Assembly (NCBI GenBank): GCA_030737875.1
Contig: CM060909.1
Location: forward strand, 26,557,659 to 26,621,658
Reading direction: 5' to 3'
Source of the DNA: Allium sativum
Lineage: Eukaryota; Streptophyta; Magnoliopsida; Asparagales; Amaryllidaceae
DNA length: 64,000 nt
Shown: positions 10,095 through 20,614 of the stretch, piece by piece
Layout: the number at the start of each line of letters is the position of its first letter
Numbering within the stretch: position 1 is the first letter of the stretch
Position numbers and translations under genes: made by a program
The notes under the pieces: model-generated
The model's database searches: none
What the model saw: only the letters and a program-made list of their open reading frames with translations
Told to the model about the DNA's origin: nothing

Positions 10095-11172
10095 AGAGAT
10101 GAAGTGCTTAGAGAATGTCATCACTCAAAACCGACTATACATCCCAGTGGTAATAAAATGTATCGAGACAAGAAGCAGACCTACTACTAGGAAGGGATGA
10201 AAAGAGACATTGGGAAGTTTATATCCAAATGCATGAACTGTCAAAGCTGAGAAAAAGAAGCCTAGTGGTTTGTTACAACCGTTGGAAATTCCCGAATGAA
10301 AATGGGAACAAGTCTCAATGGATTTCATTGATGGTTTGCCGAGGAATAGATCGAGTCATGATGGTATTTGGGTGATTGTAGATCGATTGACCAAGAGTGC
10401 AAGGTTCATACCGGTCAAGTCGAATAGAACGGCAGCTAAGTTAGCGGAACTGTATATGAAATGGGTAGTAAGATTTCATGGAGTACCCAAAGGCATTGTG
10501 AGCGACCGAGATGTGTTGTTTACCAGTGGGTTTTGGAAGAGCTTACAAGAGGCATTAGGATCAGAATTACATCTCAGTACCGCGTACCATTCTCAAACCG
10601 ACGGTCAGACATAGAGGGTGAATCGTGTATTAGAGGATCTCTTGAGGGCTTGTATATTGGATTTTGGTGGATCATGAGATGACCATTTGCATCTAGTGGA
10701 GTTCGCATATAATAATATTTATCAATCCAGTATTGGTATGGCTCCATTTGAAGCTTTGTACGGAAGACCGTGCAACTCACCATCATGTTGGCTGGAAACG
10801 GGTGAGAAGTTTGTGCTTGGGCCAGATGTGAAAAGAGAAACTTCAGACAAGATCAAGGTTATTCAACAACGAATGAAGGCTGCTCAAGATAGGCAGAAGA
10901 GTTATGCTGATAAGAGGAGAAGAGATTTAAAATTTTCCATTGGCGACTTGGTGTTTGTCAAGATTTCTCCGTTAAAGAGCGTGATTCAATTTGGTAGGAG
11001 AGGCAAGTTAGCACCAAGATTTGTTGGTCCATTCCGAGTTCTCGAGCAAGTTGGGAATTTGGCATATAAGGTTGGATTACCTGACAAGATAACGGGAGTT
11101 CATAATGTATTTCATGTTTCTCAGTTAAGGAAGTTCGTACACGACCCCGTTATGACTATTTCACTGGATTAG
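10095..11172 (+). pseudogene. Element B integrase
   Basis: The N-terminal zinc domain is recognisable (ECHHSKPTIHPSG, then SKCMNCQ) but holds a stop near 10188 and a frameshift before 10300. The core has the first Asp in MDFIDGLPRN and the second in GIVSDRDVLFTSGF. At the place of the catalytic Glu, after TDGQT, there is a TAG at 10612. The frame goes on through HLVEFAYNNIYQSSIGMAPF and ALYGRPC to the GPFRVLEQVGNLAYKV end domain, with one more stop near 10675. Confidence 0.9.
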
Positions 11173-11367
11173 TTGGATGACATCGAAGTAGAACCCGAGG
11201 CGGTTGGGAACTGCAGGCCGATTCGTATTGTCGAGTACGATACGAAGCAACTTCGAAGGAAGAGGGTGAAACTGGTCAAAGTCCAGTGGGGTGATAACGA
11301 GAATGACTGTACTTGGGAAACAGAGGAGAGCATAATGAAGTCGCATCCAGAACTCTTTGCCTGGTAA
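11173..11367 (+). pseudogene. Element B chromodomain
   Basis: Following a TAG at 11170, RPIRIVEYDTKQLRRKRVK, then LVKVQWGD, CTWETEESIMKSHPELF and a natural stop at 11365 form a chromodomain-like module. Chromodomains at the integrase C-terminus define chromoviruses and are thought to steer integration to marked chromatin. This form, with VKVQW then TWE, resembles the Tekay/Del class. No deletion is visible within it. Confidence 0.85.
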
Positions 11368-11517
11368 GATTTTAATAGCGATAGTTAATTCACTTGTTAG
11401 TAAACCACATGCTAGGATAGACTTGTTGTGTTGTTATATGTGTTTGATTGTTTGTAAATGGCTGTTAGGCATGCAGGACCCTTTGTATTTTTAATTAAGG
11501 AATTTCGAGGGTGAAAT

Positions 11518-11535
11518 TTCTTAAGAGGGGGAGAA
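11518..11535 (+). other. Polypurine tract of element B
   Basis: TTCTTAAGAGGGGGAGAA abuts the 3' LTR start at 11536. Just upstream (about 11500) is TTTCGAGGGTGAAATTT, a stretch that L1, E and D keep in similar form before their 3' LTRs. The 11368-11517 stretch between chromodomain and this site shows nothing else. Confidence 0.85.
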
Positions 11536-14024
11536 TGTAACGACCCGCATTCTACGCATCGGAGAATCATAAAATATTTATTTCTTTTTCATATGAGGTC
11601 ATATGGTCGTGTAACTTTGGGGAACGACTATTAGGTTCATTTTCCATGTTTCACGATTTTTGCCGATTTTTAAATGACCGTTTTGCCCCTGGCGAATCTT
11701 GTTTTGCCCATAACTTTTGATTGGTAAGGAGTTTTGACCTAAAACCACTTCCATTAGATTTGGATGATGGTTTACCTTTCCGTAGAGTGGTCACATTTGT
11801 TAAACGGACTTATCGTTTGAGAGATATGGCTGAAATAAGGTTTAGAAGGTGAAAAACAGTTTAACCGGGCCTAATTAGGGTGATTAGCAACTAGGCCTAT
11901 GACCCATTTCGGGATTAGGGTTATGCGGAGGCTGAAATCAGTTAGGAAACGATTTTATTTCATTTTCTCGGTCGCCTAAAACATTTCTCTAACCCTAACA
12001 ATGGCCTCCACATTCTAAAATCATCTCAAATTGCTTTCTAATCGAGGATTAAGCTAAGCTACATCAAATCAAGGCAAATCAACACCAAATCAGAGTTGGA
12101 GCTGCTGTATTACATAGGAATTCGACCCAAAACAGTAGGGTTTTAGATCTAAAGTTTTATTTGTGGCTAAGGTGAGTGATTTGCATTGTTTTTCACTAAT
12201 TACGGCTAATTAGGGGTGATTAGTGTTAATTAGCAAAATTATGCATGTTAAAGTTCTGGAAAAATATGTAAAAATTCTTAAATATTATTTTAGGGCTCTG
12301 ATAAAAAAATATGTGTTAATTCAGATATTTTTTGTTAATCGCATGGTTAAGTCATGATTAAGGGAAAAACATGGGTTTTGGGTATGTTTGATCCATGTAA
12401 ACATGTCATATTGTTGTTTTGGTGTTTATGGTTGATTATGCGTGTTGCTATTACTGGTTGATTGTTTAGTAAAGTTAGAATGGTTGAAAAGGCCGTCATA
12501 TGGCGTAAATAGATTGCTGGAAAAGTTGCAGAAATTGGTCAGACCAGACCCGTTCGTGACCAGCATATCATGACCCGACTGTGACTCCACCCCTCACGAA
12601 CTGAAGCCACCTCCACGAACTGGTGCAAAGACCCACGAACTAGATCATCAGCACGAACCATCTTTACGAACCGGAGCTTTGGCGAGCCGCAAACCACGAG
12701 CGAGTCAACGATGCCACGAGTCAATCACCTGGAGGGACCCACGAGCCGGTGCCTCGTCCACGAGCCGCTCCTCCGAACCGAGCACGTATCACGACCTGAA
12801 CAGGGGTCCATGAGTGGATCACGAGCAATGGAGGGAAGGGGGATCACGACCCGGACAGGAAAATCACGAACCACACATATCTGAACTAAAGTATGAACAT
12901 GAATGGAAGCTCGGAGTTATGAAACGAACATGGATGATGACCAAAACCCGAGATGCAAAGGTAGTCCAAGTAGGAAGTAGAACTCAGGATCCAGATGGGA
13001 ACCAATGAGTTAACTTCATGAGTTGTACTTTGCTGCGGGACGTGTGCAAAGGGGTTATCGATGTCTATAGCTTTGACTCACCACTGAGAGACAGATTATT
13101 GGCTATGGATCAGTGCAGTGAAGTTGTCATGACTTCATGGGGAAGAGTGATCGTAGCAAGGCTATAAGCCAGTGTAGTGGAGTCGTCATGACTCCATGTG
13201 GCAGAGTGGACATGGCAAGGGATTAATGGCTATGGATCAGTGCAGTGGAGTCATTGTGGCTTCATGGGGCAGTGTGATCGTAGCAAAGGATTGAGTGATC
13301 AAAGTGGTAGATATCGTATACTTTACGCACTGAGTGTGAGATGTGAGGATGATTGCTATGTTTGATATTTGCTACCACCATGACATGTACTCTACCTCCC
13401 CGTTATTTTCACAGCATGTGTCAGTTTCACCTTAGAGTATCGTACATTTTCTCGTGCTAACTCTTTGGTTGCAGGTCCAGGTTTAGGTATGGTTATGTAT
13501 ACCTGTTATTGTTCTGTTTTGCTGCTTATCACTCATACCAGTTTTTTGTCTGACCCAGAGTTTTAGGTCTCTTCTTATTACTCTGGGTGCTCCTAAACGA
13601 GCAGACTAGAGACATGTTAGCTGGTTATGCATGAGTAGATATCCGGAGACGAGCAGGAGGCTTATACATATCATTCCCATATATTCTCCCTGTGTTGTTG
13701 TTGGTCACTACTTTGGGCATTAGTAGTGTACCTTCCTATTTTGCTTTAGAGACAGTTTTAAAAGTTGTAATAATGGTGGCTTGGATCATAAGCTGTATTT
13801 TGAAATTTCCGCTGCTACGATGGTTTAGTTTCAGGTTATGCACTGTCTCTCCTGTTCTGTATCAAGTTATGTTATTATTATATTTTTCTACATGCGCTGT
13901 GACTACAGGTTCTTTGTTGATTCATCGTCATCTTCCTTTTCCGTTGACGACTTTCCCGTGCTAGTCGGGCATTGGCACAACGCGTTACGGGGAAATGTCG
14001 GCTAGTTCAGGGCGGGCCGTCACA
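11536..14024 (+). repeat. 3' LTR of element B
   Basis: A 2489-bp partner of the LTR at 1482, beginning TGTAACGACCCGCATTC and ending GCCGTCACA. Differences from the 5' LTR are scattered, with small indels. It holds the same palindromic tandem repeat at about 13100-13290. Open stretches here have no recognisable product. Confidence 0.92.
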
Positions 14025-14406
14025 CCGCAGACCTCTCTGAGCCAAGCATATGCCTTTTCTGTTTGACTATGACACTTTACGGGTTGACGTTCAGCAAGTG
14101 GCTCATAAAATATTGAGAAATCCCACATATGTTAGCATGGGTCCATGCAAATACGTCCAAATTGGCTCGTAGGAAGTCCGTCTATTCCCTCGTTTGGAGG
14201 GATTCTAAATGAGATTCGATTTTCAAGACCTTGGTTGAGTCGTCGTTATCAATTAGAATATCCACAGTTGTCTCGTTAGGTGTCGCCCTTATATATCCTG
14301 ATTCCTCATCCTCTTTGGGATCAATATCCTCGGTAAGGCAAGGAAAATTGGAATTTTGTAGACACCATAGCTGCTCGTGTCCATACAGAGTAAGGAGGAG
14401 GGACAT
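14025..14406 (-). pseudogene. Element A, region between protease and RT
   Basis: Minus strand. From 14400 downward the frame gives TEDIDPKEDEESGYIRATP, TKVLKIESHL, then after one stop DFLRANLDVFAWTHANI and HLLNVNP, then VKQKRH and GSERSA. This is the usual approach to RT in Tat-like gypsy pol. It breaks exactly at element B's right target duplication, and the same protein resumes at 1481 beyond B. The two parts were one gene before B inserted. Confidence 0.85.
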
Positions 14407-14683
14407 TTCTTAACTTGATTGGATTCAGCAGCTTGATGCTTCTTACGTTGGTTGATTTATTTATGTTGCTGCATTATGTCTTTTGCATATTTAATACATA
14501 TATGTACGTTTTTTGCACTACTGTATCTGGTATGCTGGTGGTCTGGTTTATTTTGGCTTTGTAAATATGCTGATATACACGTATGATGATGTATTGGACA
14601 TGTTGATGTATTGGTCCTTTTAGTTGAAATATATGAAGGCGAGAATCTGATGATTCACAACCTTTTGCAATAAAAAATATATC
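14407..14683. mobile_element. Element C remnant, part next to L1
   Basis: An AT-rich stretch without protein similarity between element A and the left end of L1. The right side of L1 (25474 on) continues this same sequence, since the L1 duplication CTTGG joins the two. It is therefore probably the inner part of the small-LTR element C whose LTR lies at 25595-25776. I do not see a second copy of that LTR here, so C appears truncated. Confidence 0.45.
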
Positions 14684-14688
14684 CTTGG
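14684..14688. repeat. Target site duplication of L1 (left copy)
   Basis: CTTGG at 14684-14688 is repeated perfectly at 25469-25473 directly outside the two LTR ends, fixing both boundaries. Confidence 0.95.
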
Positions 14689-16874
14689 TGTAATGACTCG
14701 CATTGTCAGAGATATTATAATTAATTTATTTAATTATATAAATAGTGATATAGTGAATTAAATAGAGGTTTAATTAAATAATAAGTGAATATTTAATTAA
14801 TTTAAATAATTAAATAATATATATAATTCAGAAATAATCAAAAATATTGGAAATCACAATATTCTGTGAACTGGGTCGTCCCTAAGATTTAATTCAGCTT
14901 AGAGTTGAATTATATTGATGAATATATTCAATCGACGTCAGTTTGAACATATAATTATATTATAATTAAAATAGAGCTCGAAATGGCACTGCAGTTCGTA
15001 AATGGGCGATTTGAACTTCAACTGAATATACATGATTCGTTTTAAATCGGATTTCTGTGAAACAAGGAACGTGTGGAGCTGATGGAGTATATCTTTCTAG
15101 TGGAAGAGAAAAATCGGGATTTCATTGTGTAGATTTTGAGATATGTCCAAATCAAATTTTAGAAAAGTCGCTGTGGAATTCCTTTATATTTTATAAAGGA
15201 ATTATTTATATTTTAAAAAGGGATTTCAATATAAATCGAATATCGGATTGACCCAGAAGTGAATATCAAGTTAGAAATTCATATAGGAATATTCTAGAGC
15301 TGTATGGTATTCCACTGTGAATATATATACAATAATATTAATTTATTAATATTTTATTTAATTATATTTAAATAGGCTATTTAGAGCTTTAAAAATAGCC
15401 ACTTTTGCAAACAGAGTCGGAATTCGACGAAACTAATTTTGTTGGATCCGCAATGTCAAATAGTTGTTAGATTTCCAGTTTCGTGATTTTTAGAGTCACT
15501 GTGTGGTCGTACGGATTTTTAGAGTGAGAAACAGTCAGTATTTTGACAGTTAAAAATACGTTGTGTGAGCATACGGAGTCGGAATTCGACGAAACCAGTT
15601 TCGTTGGGACCGTAATGTCAAACTCTAACTACATGTCCAGTTTCGTGATTTTTGGATGTCATATGTAATTACAGGAATTTTAGAGGACAAAGAAGAATAG
15701 CGTTTGCTTATAATTAAATATAATAATCGAATATTTAATTATAAAAAAATACTATATAATAACTTAAACTCGTCTAAACCTAATTCCAACTTCAGAAAAG
15801 GCGCCGCTCGTTTTTCTTTCTTCCAGTGGAAATTTTATCTTCTTAAAATCATTTCAAAATCGAAGAAAAATCTATAAAATATAATAGCCACATATATGAA
15901 TCCCTAGTGAGATTTCCATCCTTCCCAATTGATTTTCAACGTGTTCGATGTTCCTATTTTAGTTAGGGTTCTCGACAGCGGATCTTGAAATGGGAATTGG
16001 GAGCGAATGTGTAAGTGTTGGGTGGATTCGGTTTACATACTTGTTCGCGGGATTGAGGCGAGCGAGCAGCAGGGTTTTTGGTTCGTTCGATGGCAAATGG
16101 TGTCGCTCAAGTCTGGAGGGGGTCACGGTCGCCATCCGAGGGTTGTGATCGAGCTTGGTATGGGTGGTATAGGGGAGTTCAGATTTGGATGTAGATAATT
16201 GTGGTTATTTTTCTAAGAATTTAAATGGAAGAGGAGAAGAAGGGTTCGGCTTTGAAGGATCATGTTAATGGCCTGGACAGTGAGCGGTTGTGGCAATTCA
16301 TAGCGGTTTTGAAATGAATTGTTTGATTCAAATCAAACAAATAGTTTATCGTTCTTTAACGATGAACTGCCAAAGTGAGTAAAACTCACCAACTCTTAAC
16401 AGTTCTATTTTTACAACGTATTCTTAGAACTGTTAAATATTGTCTGTTTGACTGTGTGTTGACTGTTTGATTGAACTACTAGTCAATTAGTACAAAATAT
16501 ATATATCTGTATATATATGTAAACTGTTAAATATTTTATGTGATTCTGTTATCAGAATATTTCATAGTGAAGTGAAAATGATGTTAATTATATTGTCTAA
16601 CATCTGTGATGCAGGGAAACCGGTCGGAGGAATCCAACTGGATTCCTCAACGGTTATTTTACTGTGATTTATATATTGTGATATATATTGTGATATATAA
16701 TCTGACGTTGATTATGTGTGTTTAGACGATAGTTATCGTTGTTATATGATGTGTTAAATACCATAAGAAATACCAGAATGTGGAAAAGGGATTTTCAAAG
16801 TATATCTTGAAAATAATTTATTTATATAAAATCAATGGATTTTATATTTTAAAAGAAAAAGGATTTTAAATAAA

Positions 16875-17085
16875 GGAATTATATTTGTAAATCAAATATA
16901 AGGGAATTATATTTGTAAATCAAATATAAGGGAAAGAATTTGTTAAACAGATATAGAGGGAAATATTTGTAAAACAAATATAAAGGAAATTATTTGTCAA
17001 ACAAATAGAAAGAGAAATATTTGTGAACCATTTACAAAGAAAATAGAATTATAAAGGAAATATTTGTAGAACATTTACAAATAGA
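16875..17085 (+). repeat. Palindromic minisatellite 1 of L1 LTR
   Basis: About seven units of 30-35 bp built around inverted repeats. The clearest, ATATTTGTAAATCAAATATA, occurs twice; later units read TATTTGTCAAACAAATA and ATTTGTAGAACATTTACAAAT. The following 17095-17190 continues the style with TTTATTTAGGAAATAAA and TATTTATTTAGAAAATAAA. The sequence drifts from unit to unit while the two arms stay complementary. The 3' LTR copy is at about 23237-23450. Confidence 0.85.
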
Positions 17086-17199
17086 TTAAAAGGGATTATT
17101 TATTTATTTAGGAAATAAATAGAATTAGAATAAAGGGATATTTATTTGAGAGAATAAAGTAAATATTTATTTAGAAAATAAATACGATATTATAAAAGG

Positions 17200-17345
17200 A
17201 GTTAGAATTAATCAGTTAGAGTTAAAGGAGTAAATTGAATATAGTTTATTTGAAAGGAGTTAATCAGTTAGAGTTAACCAGTTAGAGATAATCAAATAGA
17301 GTTAATCGATTAGGGTTAATCGATTAGAGTTAAAAATATAGAGTT
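17200..17345 (+). repeat. Minisatellite 2 of L1 LTR (AGAGTTAATC words)
   Basis: Short irregular units of about 17-18 bp such as GAGTTAATCAGTTA, GAGTTAACCAGTTA and GAGTTAATCGATTA, ending near 17345. The 3' LTR carries it at about 23575-23720 with small differences. Confidence 0.75.
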
Positions 17346-18226
17346 AAACAAAATTAGAAACTGACTAGAATTAGTAAGTTGAATGGTTTTCTAAGTGTCT
17401 ATCTGATGTTGGTTTCGGCCTTCGGGGTTTATACTTAGAGAATTGTTCTCCTACTCGTTTACAGTCAGGGACTGATAGTTGTGAAATGATAGTGATATGT
17501 AAATAACAAATGGAAATGTTTTCCAGTGTTAATAACGTATATTTTCTAAACATAGAAAAAATAAGGATATATATATTTATATATGTTGATGATTGATCGA
17601 TATAATTTCCACTTGGAAATAATATCGTTGTTTGCACACTTGTTTTCCTTCGATAGTTAAATCACAGACTATCGAAGTTTTTGACCATTTAACGTTGTTA
17701 ATATGGAGAGACCGGTTGGATTATTATCCAGAGAACCACTCTGTATTGGCATAAGCGTTGCGAATCATATATGACAACGATAATTGAAGACGAAGTAAAG
17801 TACAAGGGCTATTGTATAAGTCTTAGATAACAACGACTAAGATGGATATACTGAATAGTGCCTTCGGTTTGTCCAGTCCCAGGACAACTTGTATGGACGA
17901 AGGTCTGACAGAGTATATCTAGTAGATCACGTAAGTTGATCGTTTCAAACGTATTTACATTGGTGGCGGAGGAATTCGTTTCTCTTAGCTTACACCCGTG
18001 GTATTTTTGGGAAAGTCAATTTGTGATTTAGAGGGTATGACGATGTGACATTCTAAGTGAATGAAGATGTGGTATGTGAAAAGATAAGCGTAGCTTCTAT
18101 CCTCACATTCGGTAAATGACAGAAATCGGGCAGGCAGCATGGCTAAGTCGGTCGCACCGAAGTAGGGTGTATAATCACCTATCTATAGAATATTCATTTG
18201 CTTCTTTAATCCATCAATGTTGTCCC

Positions 18227-18254
18227 ATATATATATATATATGTATATATATAG
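18227..18254. repeat. TA microsatellite in L1 5' LTR
   Basis: A TA run broken once by TG. The same place in the 3' LTR (24599-24635) is longer, showing ordinary microsatellite length change since insertion. Confidence 0.9.
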
Positions 18255-20243
18255 GAAACGGTTGCTGATCCCAACCGTTGGTGATGTACATTCGATACAC
18301 TCAGGCGAAATGAGTGATCGGTCATGTGTGGCTGAGTTGCAAGATGTTCTTGTTGAAATCCAATGTATCGTTCCTAGAGTACACTGATCGGAAGGTGGTT
18401 CCATACCTTGTCATAGTTGGAAATCCATTACCCAATACGTGCTTGCGATTTTGATTGTATATTATTTATGTAGAACGTGAGATGAAAGCGTTTCTGCTAG
18501 ATTGATATCTATTCGTGTTTAGACATTATTATAATATCAGAATGATATTGCTTGTCAAAGATGTTGGATTCTCATAAGGGAAAACCCGTTCCGTATTCAC
18601 GGCGTGGTCTTATGAGATATCATATACATGTATAACTGTTTTAAACTGTTTTACTCGTACCAGTCCCATGTCTGACTCAGAGTTTATTTTGTTTTGTTTC
18701 CCTAAACTCTTGGGTGCCCAATTTTGTACGGGCAGTCTAGTAGTTAGGATTTACAGATATATCTGAAGAGTTGGAGCAGGAGGATTCAGGATCATATAGC
18801 TATAGTTTATTTCTGCTGGGTTGTAAGTGTTGTACTCTGATAGTGTTATTGTACACATAAATGTTTTGTATTTCAAAAATTATGTTATATTTTATTCGTT
18901 CCGCTGAGAGATTCGTGTTTACTCTGATGATGATGTTCTTTTCTTCTTCTATTATAAGTTTCTATCTTATCTATCCTCACCTTCTATCTTCTTTCTATTA
19001 ATTTCTTGAATTTCCAGTGCAATTTGGGGTTGGACTTGTGTTATTTGGTCAGCTCAAATTGGTCCGGATTTTCGGGTCATTACAGTTGGTATCAGAGCTT
19101 AAGTTAAGAATTACCTTGGCTCTGTGGCGTGACTCGGTAGAGATAGGGTTAGTAATACCCTAGATTGAGTTTGAGTGTATATATACGAGTGAACGTATTT
19201 GTTATTTGATATAAAAAAAATTGTTTTATATTGTGGGGATTCATTGGTTGAGTTGTTGATGAGTTCTGGTCGATCAGTTTGATCCACTGTATCGGTAGGA
19301 GTTTAAAAACACTCGAATACGATGGGTCGACACGATAGGTTTTGAAAAGAGGGTAAATTAAAATAAGTTTACCCAAGGTATATCTTGATATAGAGAAGAT
19401 ATATTGAAAATATATATATTGGATATATTGGTTGTGATTATAATCGAGTAAGATTATAAATTAAATGGTTATGTAAATAACCAATCAGAATTCATATAAG
19501 TGAAATACGTGAAATCAGATGAATTAAATCTGAAATTTAAATCAGAAATGGAGTTAAAACCCTGGAAAAAATTGGATAAGTGTTTATAAATGGATTTGGA
19601 TTAAAAATAAGGAAAATTTAAGATCCTGGGAGATATTAAATTGTTTTACAAGCAGTGTGAATTATATTTTGAAATGAATTTCAAGGTGGAAATGTTTAAA
19701 AAATGGGTTTTGAAAGTGCTATAGTATTGAACTCACTTCGGTAGCTGGAAAATAGATTCCGATGTTGATCATGACATTATCGGTGTTCATTTTCGAGTAT
19801 GTAAGTGACGGATTACTACCAAGGATTTTGTTTTGAATTTGTTTTGGGAAAACAAGTTGTGTTGAATTTCAAAAAGGAAAAATTTGATTTTTGAAAGAGG
19901 TAAACTGTTTAAAAACCTCCAGGAAGAAAAGGTTGTCTGAATTTAAACAAATTAAAGTAAAATTTGTAAAATCCAATAGAATTGAGACTGAATTAAAAGC
20001 CAGTAAGTGAAAATCATTTGAAATAGATATGTGTCAAGTAGAATTAGACTTGATTAGAGAAAATCTGGAATTATACTGGACTGGTGAGTTATGGATTTAA
20101 AATCAAGAATAGTGCTTGAGTTTGAAATGAAATTCAACTTAGGTATAAGCGAATGGTTGTGTTAAAGATAAATTGATTTGGGATCAAGTTGGAATTGCAT
20201 TGGTATATGTTGAATTGATGACAAGTGAAGTGATAAAGTTGAT

Positions 20244-20440
20244 ATACCCGACAAAAAGGTACAAGTTTATATTTGATATAAGCATGATATTTATGAGCCG
20301 AATTGGCAAGCCGCTTGGCTGTTTGATTTTCTTTTGGGTTGGAGAAGGCCTAGAGAGGCGAGTTGTGGTTTTACCGATAGGGCTGTACCAAGGAGGTTAT
20401 GGTGAAATTTTCCGAAAATTTAAAGTGTTAGAAAATTTTC
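20244..20440 (+). other. Conserved module shared by L1 and E centres
   Basis: This stretch of about 200 bp matches 52430-52625 in element E. Shared words include CCCGACAAA, AGGTACA, ATGAGCCGA then TTGGC, GCTTGGCT and AAGGAGGTTATGG, then GAAATTTT(T/C)CGAAAATTT. It lies about 170 bp upstream of the 3' LTR in both. In L1 it is within an open frame; in E the frame is closed by stops, so conservation is not for protein. It could be a packaging, dimerisation or priming signal, or a relic of a lost gene end. Confidence 0.7.
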
Positions 20441-20600
20441 AGATTTTTTTGAAATTTTTTAGTTAGTCGGAATAAATAAATATTTTAGTCGATATTAATT
20501 GGTTCAGTTGAAATCAGAAATAAGGGGTAAACAAATCTTAGGAATTCCAATAGATAGGGTCGTCCTCTAACTTTTAGCAATTTCGAGGACGAAATTATTT

Positions 20601-20613
20601 TAAGTGGGAAAGA
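20601..20613 (+). other. Polypurine tract of L1
   Basis: TAAGTGGGAAAGA lies just before the 3' LTR start at 20615. It is preceded by TTTCGAGGACGAAATTATTT, a stretch known from Del/Tekay chromoviruses and present in similar form in B, E and D. Confidence 0.85.
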
Positions 20614-20614
20614 T

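Larger units (their letters stand above)
1482..14024 (+). mobile_element. Element B: full-length Tekay/Del-type chromovirus (decayed)
   Basis: A complete Ty3/gypsy element with LTRs at 1482-3959 and 11536-14024, a tRNA-Met type primer site after the 5' LTR and a purine tract before the 3' LTR. Its order is gag, zinc knuckles, protease, RT, RNase H, integrase and a chromodomain, as in chromoviruses. Solo LTR G interrupts gag; without it the element is about 9.7 kb. At least ten stops and several frameshifts make it non-autonomous now. LTR copies differ at over a dozen of the first 200 bases, so it is clearly older than L1 and D. Confidence 0.92.
14689..19084 (+). repeat. 5' LTR of L1
   Basis: Begins TGTAATGACTCGCATTGTC and ends TTTCGGGTCATTACA. 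Compared with the 3' LTR it lacks about 440 bp, corresponding to roughly 22231-22671. At the junction near 16285-16310 there is a short filler bounded by two copies of AGCGGTT. It contains two minisatellites (16875-17085, 17200-17345) and a TA run near 18230. A module near 18665-18745 (CTGACTCAGAGTTTATTTTG, then ACTCTTGGGTGCCC) is shared in diverged form with B and E. Short open stretches are not conserved as proteins. Confidence 0.93.
19085..20614 (+). other. Internal domain of L1 (non-coding)
   Basis: It opens with the primer site TGGTATCAGAGCTT at 19087, two bases past the LTR. It continues with a leader containing GGGTTAGTAATACCCTAG, which resembles the matching leader of E (near 51755-51815). 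I find no capsid, zinc knuckle, protease, RT or integrase motif in any frame. A 97-codon open frame at 20173-20466 covers the conserved module described separately, but the counterpart in E is full of stops. A replicating copy would need Gag and Pol from elsewhere. Confidence 0.85.

Noticed and set aside
17371..17637. An 88-codon minus-strand frame, repeated at 23744-24010
   Set aside because: It is present twice only because both L1 LTRs carry it; it has no motif and lies antisense to the element.
20173..20466. A 97-codon frame in the L1 centre as a possible gene
   Set aside because: The homologous region of E has stops in all frames; the DNA is conserved, not the protein.
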